Source: Cannabis sativa
Taxonomy: Eukaryota; Streptophyta; Magnoliopsida; Rosales; Cannabaceae
NCBI RefSeq assembly: GCF_029168945.1
Contig: NC_083602.1
Location: forward strand, 70,576,600-70,640,599
DNA length: 64,000 nucleotides
Reading direction: 5' to 3'
In this document: in pieces, positions 44,047 to 57,112 of the stretch
Layout: each line of letters begins with the position of its first letter
How positions within the stretch are numbered: the stretch's first letter is position 1
Translations under genes and position numbers: made by a program
Notes under the pieces: generated by a model
What the model was told of the DNA's origin: nothing
Seen by the model: only the letters and a program-made list of their open reading frames with translations
Database searches by the model: none

Positions 44047-45922
44047 TGTTGGAAATTATTTTACCAGGATCTTAGATCTACTCACAAGTATGTTGATTAA
44101 CACCCTAAATATAAACTTTCTAAAACGATGAAATAAACACATATAAAGTTTAGGAAACCTTACATTGGGTGCAGCGGAATAATATGACTCATTCTGTTCA
44201 GATATCTAGCCCTTGATTCCTTTCTGTAGCAGAGCATTATCAATATCTGAACCTGGATCTCTTTCTCTGATTCTTTAGTGCTGAAAGTCTTTCTTCACGA
44301 TCTTCCTCACTATGATTGAGGTATCACTTGTTGTGTGTGGGCACTACTCTCACACTAAGAATTTTGAAATTGAAGAGGGAAGGAAGAGAGCAAGGTGGCG
44401 GCTAAAGATAGGGAGAGAGAGAGGCTCAGTTTTTTCTGAATGAAAAGTCAGAAGAAAAGTGTAATTTTCCTGAAGCCTTCACTATCTATTTATAGCATTC
44501 CACTAGGGTTAGGTTTGAATTATTTGGCATTAAAATAATGAAAATATCATAGGGAAAACCCTACAAAAGTGGTCGGCCATGCAATGTGGATTTGAGCCTC
44601 ACTTTTTGCAATTTTGCAGTTTTATCTTTTCTGCATCTGATTTTCTCAAAAACGCCAATTTTCTAATCCAACCATTTAAATGCCAATTCTAACTATTTAA
44701 TAACTATAAATAATTATTAAATAATATTGTCATTTATCATATTTATTAATTGAACCTTACAAAGTATCATAATTAACAAATATGCCCCTAAAACTCTTTC
44801 TTTACAATTTCGCCCTTACTTAGTGAAAAATTCACAAATAGACATAGTCTAATTTGAGAATTATAATTGATTAATCAAAACCTATTACATGAGTCTTACA
44901 AGCAATATTATCTCAACTACTGCGGGGACCATGGGTCTATATAACCGAGCTTCCAATAAGCAGATCAAGAATTTAGCACTAAAATTCACTAACTTATTAA
45001 TTCTTCGTTGAATCCACGCATAGAACTTAGAATTGCACTCTCAGTATATAGAATGCTCTATATGTTCCACCATATAGACACATCATTAGTTATCCATTGT
45101 TACAATCCTAATTTGATCAATGATCATCTCTATGAATGATCTACACTGTAAAGGGATTAGATTACCGTTACACCCTACAATGTATTTAATCCTTAAAACA
45201 CTTAACCCCGTATAAATGATATTTCAGCTTATGTGAAATGAGATCTCCACCATTTATTTTCGTTTGGTCAAGCTCGAAGGAGATCATCCTTTACTTACTA
45301 TTTGCCAAATAGAAGCTATAGATTCCATGTTTATGTTAGCGCTCCCACTCAATTGCACTACCGTGTTCCCAAAATGTACGTATCACCCTGACCTAAAAGT
45401 AGGCTTAACTAACAAATCAAAGAACACGAATAGCCTCTTGAGATTGAGCCTAATCATAACAGGATTAAGATCATTTGATCTAGGATCAACTAGGCGATAT
45501 TGACTTGAATAGATATTACGGTAAGTTCAATAAATCTAAGTCAAAGTTCAATATCGGTCCCTTCCGATGCATACTCCATGCATCCAACCTGAGCTTTACT
45601 TTAACCAATGCTCTGGAAAGAACATAGCAATTCTCCAAATGCAAGTAAACTCTATTGTAGATTATCATATCAGTAAAACCCTATGACTGATAAATCTAGG
45701 AAACTTTATTCACATAGTCATGTTTACTTTCCAATGTTTTGACAGCACAATAAACAGGATCAAGTATGTGAAAAGGGTTTCAGATGAATTCATACATTAT
45801 GTACATATAATCATGAAATAAATCATGTGAACCATGCAACATTAAATGTTATTTCTGATCTATATTAATAAGTAAATCTGATTATATTGAAATGAGTTTT
45901 ATTTAGGGCATAAAACCCAACA
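44047..45922 (-). repeat. 3' LTR of minus-strand copia family, copy C
   Basis: Starts TGTTGGAAATTATTTTACC and ends TAAAACCCAACA, collinear with copies A, B and D. Polypurine tract (plus AACTCCCACTTG) follows at 45923. Minus-strand TATA-like box is plus CTATTTATA at 44486-44494. Inserted into gypsy RNase H. Confidence 0.88.
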
Positions 45923-46491
45923 AACTCCCACTTGCACTAATATAAAACAAAATGTGCATTTCAAATAATCTCAACACCTTGATATACAAATCAAGTGTAG
46001 TAGTAGTAAACTCCTCGTAATAGGATCTGAAAGGTTGAATTAAACACAACCTTTCCTCCACTATTACTCTTCCTTAATCACAAAATCATTGATAATGTGA
46101 AATTCCTCTCTATATGTCTACTCTCTTGGGATATTGGATTCTATACCTTTGGCAACTACTTCTTGGTTATTCAGGAAGTAACACTAGTAGTTTAGGCAAT
46201 TGGGAATGGTGCCAAAAATGTATAGAACTTTCCTTAGACTGAATAAGTAACTTTCCTGCAACTTTGACATTCAGTCCCTTTCTGGTAGACCTAGAGACTT
46301 CAGATAGGTTTTTACACTTCTCCAAAATCACTATTCCACCCAAGAGTAATCACCATCTTATCAGAAAGATTTTCTAGCACAAAGGCAAATTTCGAAATCT
46401 GATGTGGTGTAGTCTAAGAGTTTTAAACACACTCTTATTCCAACTACAGAAGTGGTCCCCCTTGTTTTTATGGCCCTAGCAATATGTATGG
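45923..46491 (-). pseudogene. Internal region of copia copy C, 3' part
   Basis: Matches 60257-60770 of copy D closely (AATATAAAACAAAATGTGCA, AACTCCTCGTAATAGGATCTG, GGCAACTACTTCTTGG). It departs at about 46435 into a short unrelated piece (AACTACAGAAGTGGTCCCCC...), then copy D's LTR begins at 46492. Non-coding as it stands. Confidence 0.7.
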
Positions 46492-46719
46492 TGTGTTGGA
46501 AATATTTTACTAGGATCTAGATTTACTACCAAGTATGTTTTATTAACATCCTAATATGAATTCTAAAACAATGAAATAAACACATATTAAGTTTAAGAAA
46601 CCTTACATTGGGTGTAGCGGAATATAATGACTCCTTCCATTCAGATCTCTAGCCCTTGATTCCTTTCTGTAGCAGAGCATAATCAAGATCTGAATCTGAA
46701 TCTCTCTCTCTCCTTCCTT
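46492..46719 (-). repeat. LTR of copia copy D, part 1 (split by CACTA)
   Basis: Begins TGTTGGAAATATTTTACTAGG. Its continuation is at 58637; the two parts total about 1.85 kb, the family length. The last three bases, CTT, are the CACTA target duplication. Confidence 0.85.
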
Positions 46720-46744
46720 CACTACTACAAAAAGGGGTATTTTC

Positions 46745-47060
46745 GTCGTTTTATAAGTGACATATAAAGATTTTGCGTCGGTCTACAGAACCGACGTGTA
46801 ATCCGTAGACGTAAATAGTGTTTTATTTGCGTCGTTTTTAAAAAGACGCAAAATACAATTTTCGTCATTTTAAAACCGACGCTAAAAAATTACTTTTCTA
46901 TTTTATTTTAAGCGTCGGTTAAAAAGTGACGCTAAATGTGTCATGACATTTTAAAATTGTCACAAAAAACTTATTCCGTCGGTTTAAAAATGTCATATCT
47001 ATTTCGAAAAAACTTTTTTTTTTACCTATTGCGTCACTTATAAAATGAAGCACAAATATA
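46745..47060. repeat. CACTA subterminal repeats, left end
   Basis: Repeated words CGTCGTTTTATAAG, GCGTCGGT, ACCGACG, TTTTAAAACCGACGC and GACGC-type motifs occur in both orientations. These are the expected binding sites for the element's TNPA-type protein. Confidence 0.8.
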
Positions 47061-47372
47061 AGTAAGGGAAAATTGCAAACTTTTCATGCAATTTTCCCCA
47101 CCTGCATTATCAAATTTTAGAATAACTCTATATAATAGTAAATACATAATACAAAAAAAATTAAAATAACATTTTTGAAACTTATATTAAATTAGTAATC
47201 GATTCTATTAACTAATCACACAATACCAAAATTGTCAATAAAATCGATTCTAAAACTTAAATTCCATGTATATCGTAAACTAAATATAAACTAATAATAT
47301 ATGCAAAAGATAACAATAATCATAAAACTTGTTACTCATGTATTATATCAAAAGTGTAGTAACCTTAAGTAC

Positions 47373-50300
47373 TTAATCTATAATCAATGGCTTCACAAAT
47401 TCGGCCAACTCATCCCGTACGGCATTGATCTCCTCGTTACTATAGGGAGCGTCTAACTTGAACTGTAAAATAAAAGATCAAAAAACATTAATCAACATAT
47501 TAAAAGTATATATAATTAAAATACAAACTAAATAGAGAAGAGTAGTTATTCATGTTTACATGATTTTTCAAAAAACTTGCAGGATTAACAACCGTCATGA
47601 AACTCTGAATAATCTTCATAACATAATAACCACATTGTATTCCATCCGGCTGCTGTCGACACGTGTATTGGTTGATTTTTACTGGACCCTTGTTTCGTAT
47701 ATTTTTTTCGATCCTGTACATGTCCACAGCACTAAACAAAAAAGAAATTAATTAATGAATTGATTTGTAACATAATCTAAATTTAAAAAATTATAACTTA
47801 CTTTTGGATACATTTCATAATATCAGTTCGGATAAAGTCATTCGTCGAGTTAAGATATGCAACACTTTGAGTATTGGCATGAATCATAATTGTCAACCAG
47901 TGATCACTACAGAACAAAACATGTTAATTCAGTCAACTCACTAATCGATCCATTAGTTTGTTACATTTATTAATATAAAAACATACTTACCCTGAATTCC
48001 ACGGACATATCAACCATTGTTCAGGTTGCATACCCATCAATTGCTGACATAGATTCTCTGAACATTGTTCGAGTTTACCAGCTTCAGTTGCTACTGAAGC
48101 GGGATTATTAAATGCGAATGTATTCCTCAATCCACCAAGATTAAGTGTGTGTTCTTGCAAATAACTAAATTAAAACAGATTATTAATAAACAGTTGTATA
48201 TATAATTTTTAACTTAGATATTAACTTAGTTATTAACTATTATACCTGCACCAAAGAGACATAACAGTATTTCCAATCATATGGAGCTCGCACACATCTT
48301 CCACCTCGTCAGCGCTGATCCAACACTCTTGGCCTTCTCCTCCGAACACTTCCGGTTTAATATAGTATCTCTTTGATTTCTTAGCAGGCCAATTCTTCAC
48401 AATCTCTGAAAGTCCAGACAATAATTGTGTCTTTGCAGGGGGAATGTACCGTTTGACAGACTGTTTATTAGGCCCCTTTGGGTTTATCGGTGGCTGAGTC
48501 GGTGGAGCCAAATGATCTCTTGAAACTTTCTTCTTTCCTTTCATCTACATCAAACAATTAATTACAATTTCAAAATATAATAATATCCCGAGGTTAAAGT
48601 CTTAAAATACTTACAAAACTAGCTTTGAATATATCATGGCCACAAAATTTTCACCAATAATGCATTCCCATCCCACTAGACACTATCATTAGCTTCTTTA
48701 AAAGAAAGTATCACCAAATAACTATTTGAGTTCAACCTACTCATTATTCAAGAAAATATACTTGAAAAGGAAAAAAATGATGTACCTTCGCTAAATCATC
48801 TGGATGTATGTTGATTAGGTTCTTTGGCCAAGCTACAAAATTGTTTACAGCTAAACCAACTGTGTCGAAGCCTTCATGTTCTATAGGGCATGGTAGAATG
48901 GCATTTTCTTCAACCACCTTCTCAATAAAGACACGTTTGAAATCATCAAACTTCTTTTTAACTCCATGTATTATAATATTGCCTTCTTTGTCTGCCTTTT
49001 CAAGTTTCACATAACCTGATGCAACTAAGACCGGATCTTTTTCTTTGGGATCAATCACGTACATATCACACCTCAATCTCTTCATTTGCAAACAAAACAA
49101 GAGACAAACAAAATTTATTTTAAAAAGAACTTAAATAATTATGATATAAAAATTAAACATGCATAATGAAAATTATTTTAAAAAGCAAGTAAATAATACA
49201 TTATCAGAAGTAACCGGAGATGGTGCTGGTGGAGCAGCTGCACAAGGTGTGGCTGGTGGGGCAACAAGTGGAGGTGTTGGAATAGTGGCCTTGGGAGCTG
49301 GTGGAGCAGAGGCCTTGGGAGCCGGTGGAGCGAGAGGCCTTGGGAGCCGGTGGAGCAGAGGCCCACGGCATTTGGTGTAGTAGAGGCCCGGCCTGGTGGA
49401 GCGAGAGGGCCTGCGTAGGTGTTGCTCCTAGAACTGAGGTAACAGCAGCAAAAGCTGGTTCGTTGGATGCTCCCCCAACACCTGAACCAGATGCATGTGA
49501 GGTGCCCGCAACACCACTTTGGCTTTGGACTATTTGGAGGAGTTTATTTAATAATTCGTCTTGTCTACGACGATGTTCCTCTGACTCTTCAAGTCGCTTC
49601 TCCACCTCACTCATACGATCATTGTCATCGACTCTCTTTCTTTTAGGACGCGGGGTTTTGAAAAACTGTGTCTGTGTGACACCACCCCCCATTCCTCTAA
49701 CACGTCCTCCATGCTCTTCTGTTCCCAAGGCTAGAGTGAGTATGTCTTTTGAGCCTTCTACTAATATTGTCCCCTCCTCAACTTGCTTTCGTATCTCAGC
49801 CTACATTCAAGAAAGTAAAATTTGTAAGAATTTGAACAACATAAAAGTGTTTAAGTATTTGATCAAGCACATATATGATAAATGGAACTTACAATCCGGT
49901 CAGCGACCTCCTGAGCAGGGCCATCGAGCTCGCCGTTTTTGTTCGTGTGTATTCTAATCCACAAGTCTGCCCTGTCATATATAGTAAGCTGGTGGCCCAA
50001 CTCTTTCTCCAACTTTTCTTCAACTTTCTTAACACCACCTCGGCCCGCATGGTGATTGTATGTATTTTGACTCCTGATATCTTGCATTTTCTTTCTCTTT
50101 TTTGCCCATTCGGGACTACATCTTTTGGCAACAAATTCTTTCCAATCTTCGGGCTTGTAACATGAAGCATAAGCATCTGGAGGACGATCGAGCATTGCTG
50201 GAACTTTATCTTTGTATTTGAAAATTAGGTTCCTTGTTAGGAATGCTTTCCAGTCTTTCCATCTTCGTCCAGCAGTTTTTAAGGTAGAATGCTTAGCTTC

Positions 50301-50757
50301 TGGGCCTAACTTGAACATTGACTGCAAAAATTAGCAATAATAGTTAGAATGGGCAAAAAATATTCAACTACATATGCAAATTAATCTTAGCTATTAGCAT
50401 TACCTTGATGTACTCCCATAATAGATTTTTAAATTCCATTGGAACTTTTCTCCAATCATTGTATGCCAGTGGAAGATTTCGTCTTGCATACAAGCCAATC
50501 TGGCTAACCAGTTCATTTGCAGTGTCCCCAACGCACTGGCCCCATTGGTTGTACTCGACTTCGAGAAGTATTCCTTCACTCCTATTCTTTATATGCTTCA
50601 GACCCTTATATGCCCCCCTACCATTTTTCTTCTTTGGTTGTGAATCAGTGTCAGGTTCCAGTTCTGGTGCAGCTGGATCAGATTCAGATTCACCACCAAT
50701 GGATTGTCCCCAAAGGGCAAAATCATCATCATAGTCACCGGGGTCATCCATAGTCAA
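47373..50757 (-). CDS. TNPA-type CACTA protein fused to a Ulp1-like (C48) protease
   Basis: The minus-strand exons read, in order: an acidic start and GRGAYKGLKHIKN...LLWEYIK (50757-50404); the plant En/Spm transposase domain (about 50321-49891, CYKPEDWKEFVAKRCSPEWAKK...YDRADLWIRIHTNKNGE); a coiled, Pro/Ala-rich linker (49802-49204); a DUF8039-like segment (49100-48786); a Lys/Pro segment (48544-48248); and a Ulp1-type cysteine protease built from small exons ending in FKLDAPYSNEEINAV, with stop at 47373-47375. Catalytic candidates are His in DHWLTIMI (about 47900) and Cys in GIQCGYYVMK (about 47625). The usual Asp appears as Asn in VAYLNST. GC-rich indels near 49335 and 49398 disrupt the linker frame, so it may be a pseudogene. 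Ulp1 domains on CACTA proteins are known. Confidence 0.72.
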
Positions 50758-50876
50758 TGTACCTACACATTAAAGCAAAATAATAATACATAAGATTAAC
50801 ACAGAAATTTAGATTAGGCGCAAAAAAATATAAAATAATATAAAACAAAACACACCAATATTTATAGATTGATAGT

Positions 50877-53800
50877 TTACTCAATCCATAATCCTTCACC
50901 GTCTTCCCGAGAAGAAATGATTTCGTCCCGAACGGCGACATCAATTGGTGGTGGATTGATTTCAAAAGTTTTATCATTGAGATATAAATCTCCACCAGAC
51001 TCTTGGTAATCATAATCTTTTGGTTGTGTTGTTAGAACAACTGACCAGCGACCATCTATTGGGTCACTCATATAAAATACTTGTTTTGCCTGGGATGCCA
51101 TTATAAATCGATCAGACTTGTGTCCTACTCGATTCAAGTCCACTAGCTTGAATCCAAACTCATCTTCTTTAACTCCATTATCACTCCTCACCCAATCACA
51201 AAGAAAAACAGGGATTCGAAAGCTAATGTAATCTAATTCCCAAATTTCTTTGATTACACCATAAAAGGTCATATCACATTCAATAGGGTTTTTGTCTTTT
51301 GAACTAGCTACTTGGATAGCACTAGCAACAATCATGACACCACTATTTTGTGTTTTTCTAGAAGCATCACGATCTTTCGTGTTAAATTGAGTACTATTTA
51401 TGTAGTATGATTGATACTTTAGTACAGTAAATGAAGGAAAATGCGATATCGAAAGTAGCAACTGAGATACATTGTTCGGGGAGTCACTCATTTCCACAAT
51501 CACCTAGCATAAATCAAATTAATTAGTAGTTACATGAAATGATTATGAAAAACATACCAATTTCAAATCACTCGGTATTGCATAATACCTTTTCTTTCAA
51601 CCATGTACTAAAATTTCGATAATGTTCATCTTGCACCCATTTGTGGTTCCTCGACTTACTAGGATAAGTAGTCTTGATCCAATCAAAATGTTTCCTTCAA
51701 GATGTAGTTAAACATTATTCTTATTAGTACACTTTTAATTTGAATTGAATATTAAAAATTAAATTAAACTTACTCAATGTACGGTTGAACCTCATCAACA
51801 TTTTGCAAAACGAGTCGGTGTGCTTCCTCTCGATCAGCTCGACTTACGTCGCAAACAGAAACACCCCGACCCCCTTTACTAATTTCATTATCAAATCTAG
51901 GAAGACACGACCCAACAGTTGCTACATTTGACAAGAAGTCTGAACAAAATTCTACAAAACTTCCTCTTCAACGATGTAGGATTCAACAATTGAACCCTCT
52001 GGCCTGCTTCTGTTTCTTACATAACCCTTTAGGATTTTCATGTACCGTTCCATTGGGTACATCCATCTCAAATACACTGGCCCACACATTTTTACCTCTC
52101 TCACCAGATGAACAGTTAAGTGGATCATTATGTCAAAAAAGGATGGAGGAAAAAATTGTTCTAAATAACACAACACTTCAACAATTTCTAATCGGAGATT
52201 TTCCAACTTTGACACATCTACCACTTTGCAACAAAGAGATTTAAAGAATAAACATAACCTGGTGATGGCATAGCGAACTTTCTTAGGTAAAACAGAACGG
52301 ATACTCACCGGCAGAATATGTTGCATCAGTATATGATGATCGTGAGACTTCAGTCCGGACAAAATTAATTTGTCCATATCTACCAAATTGGAGATATTTG
52401 AAGAATACCCTTCGGGTACTTTAACGTGAGACAATGATGTACAGAAAGATCGTTTTTCTTCCTTAGTCAGGGCATAACACGCCGGTGGTAAAAAAGTTCG
52501 TTTACCAATAATTTCTGGATGTAAATTTCCTCTAATCCCCATCTCTTTCAAATCTAGACGGGATTTAATTCCATCTTTACTCCGACCAGGAATATTAAAC
52601 AAGGTATTAATTAAGCTATCTGAGACATTTTTCTCAATATGCATCACATCTAAATTGTGACGTAAAACCAAATGCTCCCAATACTCAAGCTCAAAAAATA
52701 TTGATTTTTTCTTCCACGGTCCCTGAGGTTCATTTGTGACACCCTTACCTCCTTTTCTTTTCTTCGATTTTGACTTTCGCTTTCCAAGATTGAATTGAAT
52801 TTTATTCAATTTTTCTACCAATTGTCTTCCGCTTAAAGGTGGGGGAGGCATTTCAAATTCTTGCTTACCGTCAAATGCCTTTTTCCAGGTCCGAAATACA
52901 TGTTCGGGTGGCAAAAACTTTCGGTGTCCCATATAACAAATTTTTCTCGAATGTGTTAAATAGCGAGAGCATGTTTTCTCTTCACAGATAGGACATGCAT
53001 TATAACCTTTCACACTGTAGCCAGAAAGATTCCCGAAAGCAGGAAAATCATTGATTGTCCACAATAACATGGCCCTAAGATTGAATGCTTCATTCCTATA
53101 GGCGTCATATGCATTAACACCGTCATACCACAATTTACTTAAATCATCAATAAGAGGAGCTAAGTATACATCAATATCATTGCCAGGTTGTGAAGGGCCT
53201 GATATCATCAATGTCAACATAGTGAACTTTCTCTTCATAACAAGCCACGGCGGCAAATTATATATCACAAGCAAGATTGGCCAACAACTATACTTACTGC
53301 TAAGGGAAGTATGTGGATTGATACCGTCTGCGAGAGAGACCAAGACGGATATTCCTAGGCTCATTGGCAAAATCAGCCATCTAGCATCAATTGTTTTCCA
53401 AGCGGGAGAGTCACTCGGATGTCTCATCATACCATCTTTCACTCTATCAATCGGCATGCCAAGTCAAATTTTTAGCATGGCTCGGCATTTCGAAAAACCG
53501 AACCAAACGAGGTATGGGTGGTAAGTACCACAATACTTTTGCAGGAACACCCTTCTTTACCTCATTAGAATTCTTTTTCTTTTGCCACCTGGACTCACCG
53601 CACGTTGGACATGATACCTCATCCACAAATCTCTTTCGATATAGGATGCAATCGTTAGGACATGCATGTATCTTTTCATATTGCAAGCCTAACGAACACA
53701 ATGTCTTTTTTGCCTCATAGAAAGACAAAGGCACCTCATTACCTTCGGGTAATAATTCTCCTAAGAAAGCTAGTAACTCGTCAAACTCTTATCACTCCAC

Positions 53801-54261
53801 CCGTGTTTTGCTTTCAAATTGTATAGCCTAATAAGCGTCGATAATTTAGTAAACCTAGTACAATTAGGGTAAATCGGCTTTTCAGCATCTTCTAACATAG
53901 TTTGAAATGTTTCAGGACGAACTTGAGATTCAAACTCTGCTTCGTTAATCATCTCTGCGATGTGATCATCTTCATACTCCACATTATTAACAATCTTATC
54001 CTTTCTAGAGGGTCCCTCGCCCGATCTTCTAATTTTTTCTCCGTGGTGATACCAAACCTTATAACTCCTGTCTATACCGTTCTTAAACAAATGTTCTCTT
54101 ATTTGGGCAATTTTCATACGCTCCATGTTACCACATTTGAGACATGGGCAATGAACCAAATCAGGATTATCCGCATTCTTTGCAGAAAACTCCAAAAAGA
54201 AGTCAACACCTTCCCTATATTTTACCGTTAACCTATTCGCACTCATCCAATCTCTATCCAT
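50877..54261 (-). pseudogene. TNPD-type CACTA transposase, several frameshifts
   Basis: From ATG at 54261: transposase-associated domain (MDRDWMSANRLTVKYREGVDFF...HCPCLKCGN), then the Transposase_21 core (ILYRKRFVDEVSCPTCGESRW; PGNDIDVYLAPLIDDL; LLWTINDFPAFGNLSGY; CPICEEKT), a DUF4218 segment (FFPPSFFDIMIHLTVHLVREV...YLRWMYPMERYM), two small exons (51960-51775; 51696-51587, HFDWIKTTYPSKSRNHKW), and a DUF4216 segment (51503-50877, DWVRSDNGVKEDEFGFKLVDL), stop TAA at 50877-50879. Single-base shifts lie near 53785, 53447, 51960, and as a compensating pair around 53330-53390. It would encode the catalytic transposase; the shifts make it inactive as read. The TNPA-type gene starts only about 120 bp downstream. 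Confidence 0.88.
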
Positions 54262-56109
54262 TTCGAAACTTCTAACAAAACAACAAAACAACAATTTAAT
54301 TAACCTAATTAATACAATAAAATAATTCTATATCAACTTAACCTAATTAATTTAATAAAATACTAATCCTACTGAAATTTCTACCGAAATTTCGACAGCA
54401 TAACATCTATAATTCGGACGTTCCCGAAAATTTTAAACATGCAACTAATCTATTAAAACATCCACAATAATACAAACAAACAAAACTATAATTAACAGTA
54501 CAAATATTACCACCCATCCGACCGCAGTCATGCAATTCCAGAACTTACTTCACTATGGATGAATATATAGGATATTCAAACTCTTCTAGGATTTATAAAA
54601 TATAAAGAAATAAAGTTTGAGTAGCTTACCAATTCCAAGCTAGCGTTCAAGCAATTTCTTCAAAAGATACTACCACAATTGAAAAGCTGCATTGTGAATA
54701 AAAGTAGTGATGTGAAAAATTGTATATTTGGTCGAATAGCCAAAAATACAAAAACAAAAGTACGTACATACAATATATATATCATACTAGACAAGAATGT
54801 TACTCGGATAGAATACAATTGTTCGTTTCACTTCAATATGAATCAATCTACTTGTTTTCCAATTTCAGCTCACATGAAGATGAAGTATAAACATATAGAA
54901 CTAATTATGCCAACCCACTTACTCTATGTACACAAGGAAAATACATTCCATAATAATAAAATGATATTTTCCCTAATACCTTAAGACATTTTTCTTAACT
55001 GAGAGGTGATTCTATGATGTCAACAAACCTAACTTTTGACTGCTTTAACTATCTTCTTTAGGAGATTTGAACTTCTACCATACATTACCAACTACCTAAC
55101 ATGGCTAGAATCTAGAAACAACACTTTACTATTTATTTCTCAATTTATTTTGTTGTAAATCTTTCTTTGCTGTCTTCTCTAGCTAGTTTATTCCTACAAA
55201 TAAACTTGTTTTGTTTTGTAACATTGGAGCTTTGGAAGTCCATAGTCACATCTTAAGGTACTACACTCTAAACAACCTAAGGCTATTATCTTGATAGCAT
55301 CATATTATCATGAAAAGGAGGACTGAAGATTGATTTCTAGATGTGCTACACAGGGAACTGGAAAGTGTTATTAACTCTTTCAAGACACTAAAACTAGATA
55401 TATTTGGAGGATTAAGACTATATATATATATTCATTCAAAAAAAAAAAAAGACTATATATATATTTTTTGATTAATATAAGACTATATATAATCATGAGA
55501 AGTTAATCAGTCTTGTGTTAACATTACGAAAAAAATGTTAATAGGCTAATTCAATAGTTCATGTTCAAGTAAAACAAGTTAAAATATCTAAAATAACTTG
55601 ATTTTTTTTTTCAGGCCCTTTGTGATTTGCTAATCGTGGGAGATATGCAGTATTGTAATTATTTTCAATTACTAAAATGTAAAATGCCGTCAAACATTTT
55701 CATTTATTTATTACTTCCAACAATTATAGAAATAAACGCTAAAACATTTCTGGTACTTCTTATTTGGTCAAAACCAAATCTTAAGTACATAAATGGTAGG
55801 TAATGACTCTATTAGACTAGCTCCTATAATGGGCTTCTCAGTTATTCTATTCTTAGTTTTCTACAAAGAGAAAAAGATTCAAATCCCAAATATGATAGAT
55901 ATTTGGCTTCTAACAGAGTACTTAGCAGAAACCCATCTCAAATATCCTTGAGAAAAGCCCTTGTCAATGATCCCAGGCTTGTCTTCAGGGAAAATACTAA
56001 TAGAATATTCAAGCTTCTGGTTCACTTCTGTGAAACTAAGTGTTGGAGGGTCGATGCTAATTTTAGTTCCAGCCGGTGTAAAATACTAATAGAATATTCA
56101 AGCTTCTGG

Positions 56110-56168
56110 TTCATTTTCTTGTCTTGTTAGCTAGAGAAAACAACTACCTAACAAGACAAGAAAATGAA
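56110..56168. repeat. Perfect 21-bp hairpin inside the CACTA element
   Basis: 56110-56130 (TTCATTTTCTTGTC...) is exactly complementary to 56148-56168 (...GACAAGAAAATGAA), with a 17-nt loop. Confidence 0.85.
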
Positions 56169-57014
56169 TGACGTGAATTAACTAGATATTAGATAAGGGG
56201 CATAAGGTGACATGTATTTATAGATATTATGTCTACATGTTTGCTGTTTTTAACTGTAAAAATTTAGCAGAGGTAGTCAAATTTCACTACAAACAAACAT
56301 TCCAAATTCCAAAATGGAAACATTAGCAGATTTTTAAATTTCATTGGACAAGGAAGGACAACAACATACTAACCTACAAAATATGCATTGGAAAAACTTC
56401 TGTATTTTTTTAAGAATGAAGATGAAGTGAAAAGTTTGCATAGAATTATAGTCTCATAATTTTGTCTTATATGATGTGATATGATATATATTCAAATTAA
56501 AAAGAAGTAAAGTAGTGAGTTCTGTTCTGTTCAAATTCAGTTGTTATGTCACTAACAACAATCAGGAATATATGTGGTGGTGTGTAAGCCTATGGAAGCT
56601 GGATGGTTATAGTAGGTCACCTACGTATTCTTTTTTATATGAAAGTCGAATAGCTAAGATAGATGTAGTAGGTCACCCACATATCACCTCTTATGTTCTC
56701 ACCCACATATCACCTCTTATGTTCTACCACAAACACAGCATTACAACAGGCGTACCAATTAAGATTTGCTAAACAAAATCAATAGCATACCATAAAAGCA
56801 GAAAATTACTACAATATGCAAGCCCCCAAGAAAAGAAAAATTAAAAGGGGCAAACCATCACAAATGAAATACAAAACTTCTGCTGCCTGATCTTGTTAAT
56901 CAATGAGTTATAAAAAAATGGCATCATAGAAAAGCAATTATAAGCATATTTATAACACCCAAGAGAAGCTTAGCAGAACACCTACTGTCCTAATTGTTCA
57001 GTGAAGTAGCTGTC

Positions 57015-57112
57015 AATTATAAACATCTGATCTTGTTGACCAATTCAATCATATCTTTTAAGCAATTATAAACATCTGCTCTTGTTGACCAATTCAATCA
57101 TATTTTTTAAGC
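57015..57112. repeat. Two 49-bp tandem units
   Basis: Units starting AATTATAAACATCTG at 57015 and 57064 are identical except for about two bases; both end near TTTTAAGC. Confidence 0.85.

Noticed and set aside
49159..49957. Plus-strand Gly/Ala- and Arg-rich frames
   Set aside because: Antisense to the Pro/Ala-rich linker of the minus-strand TNPA-Ulp1 gene.
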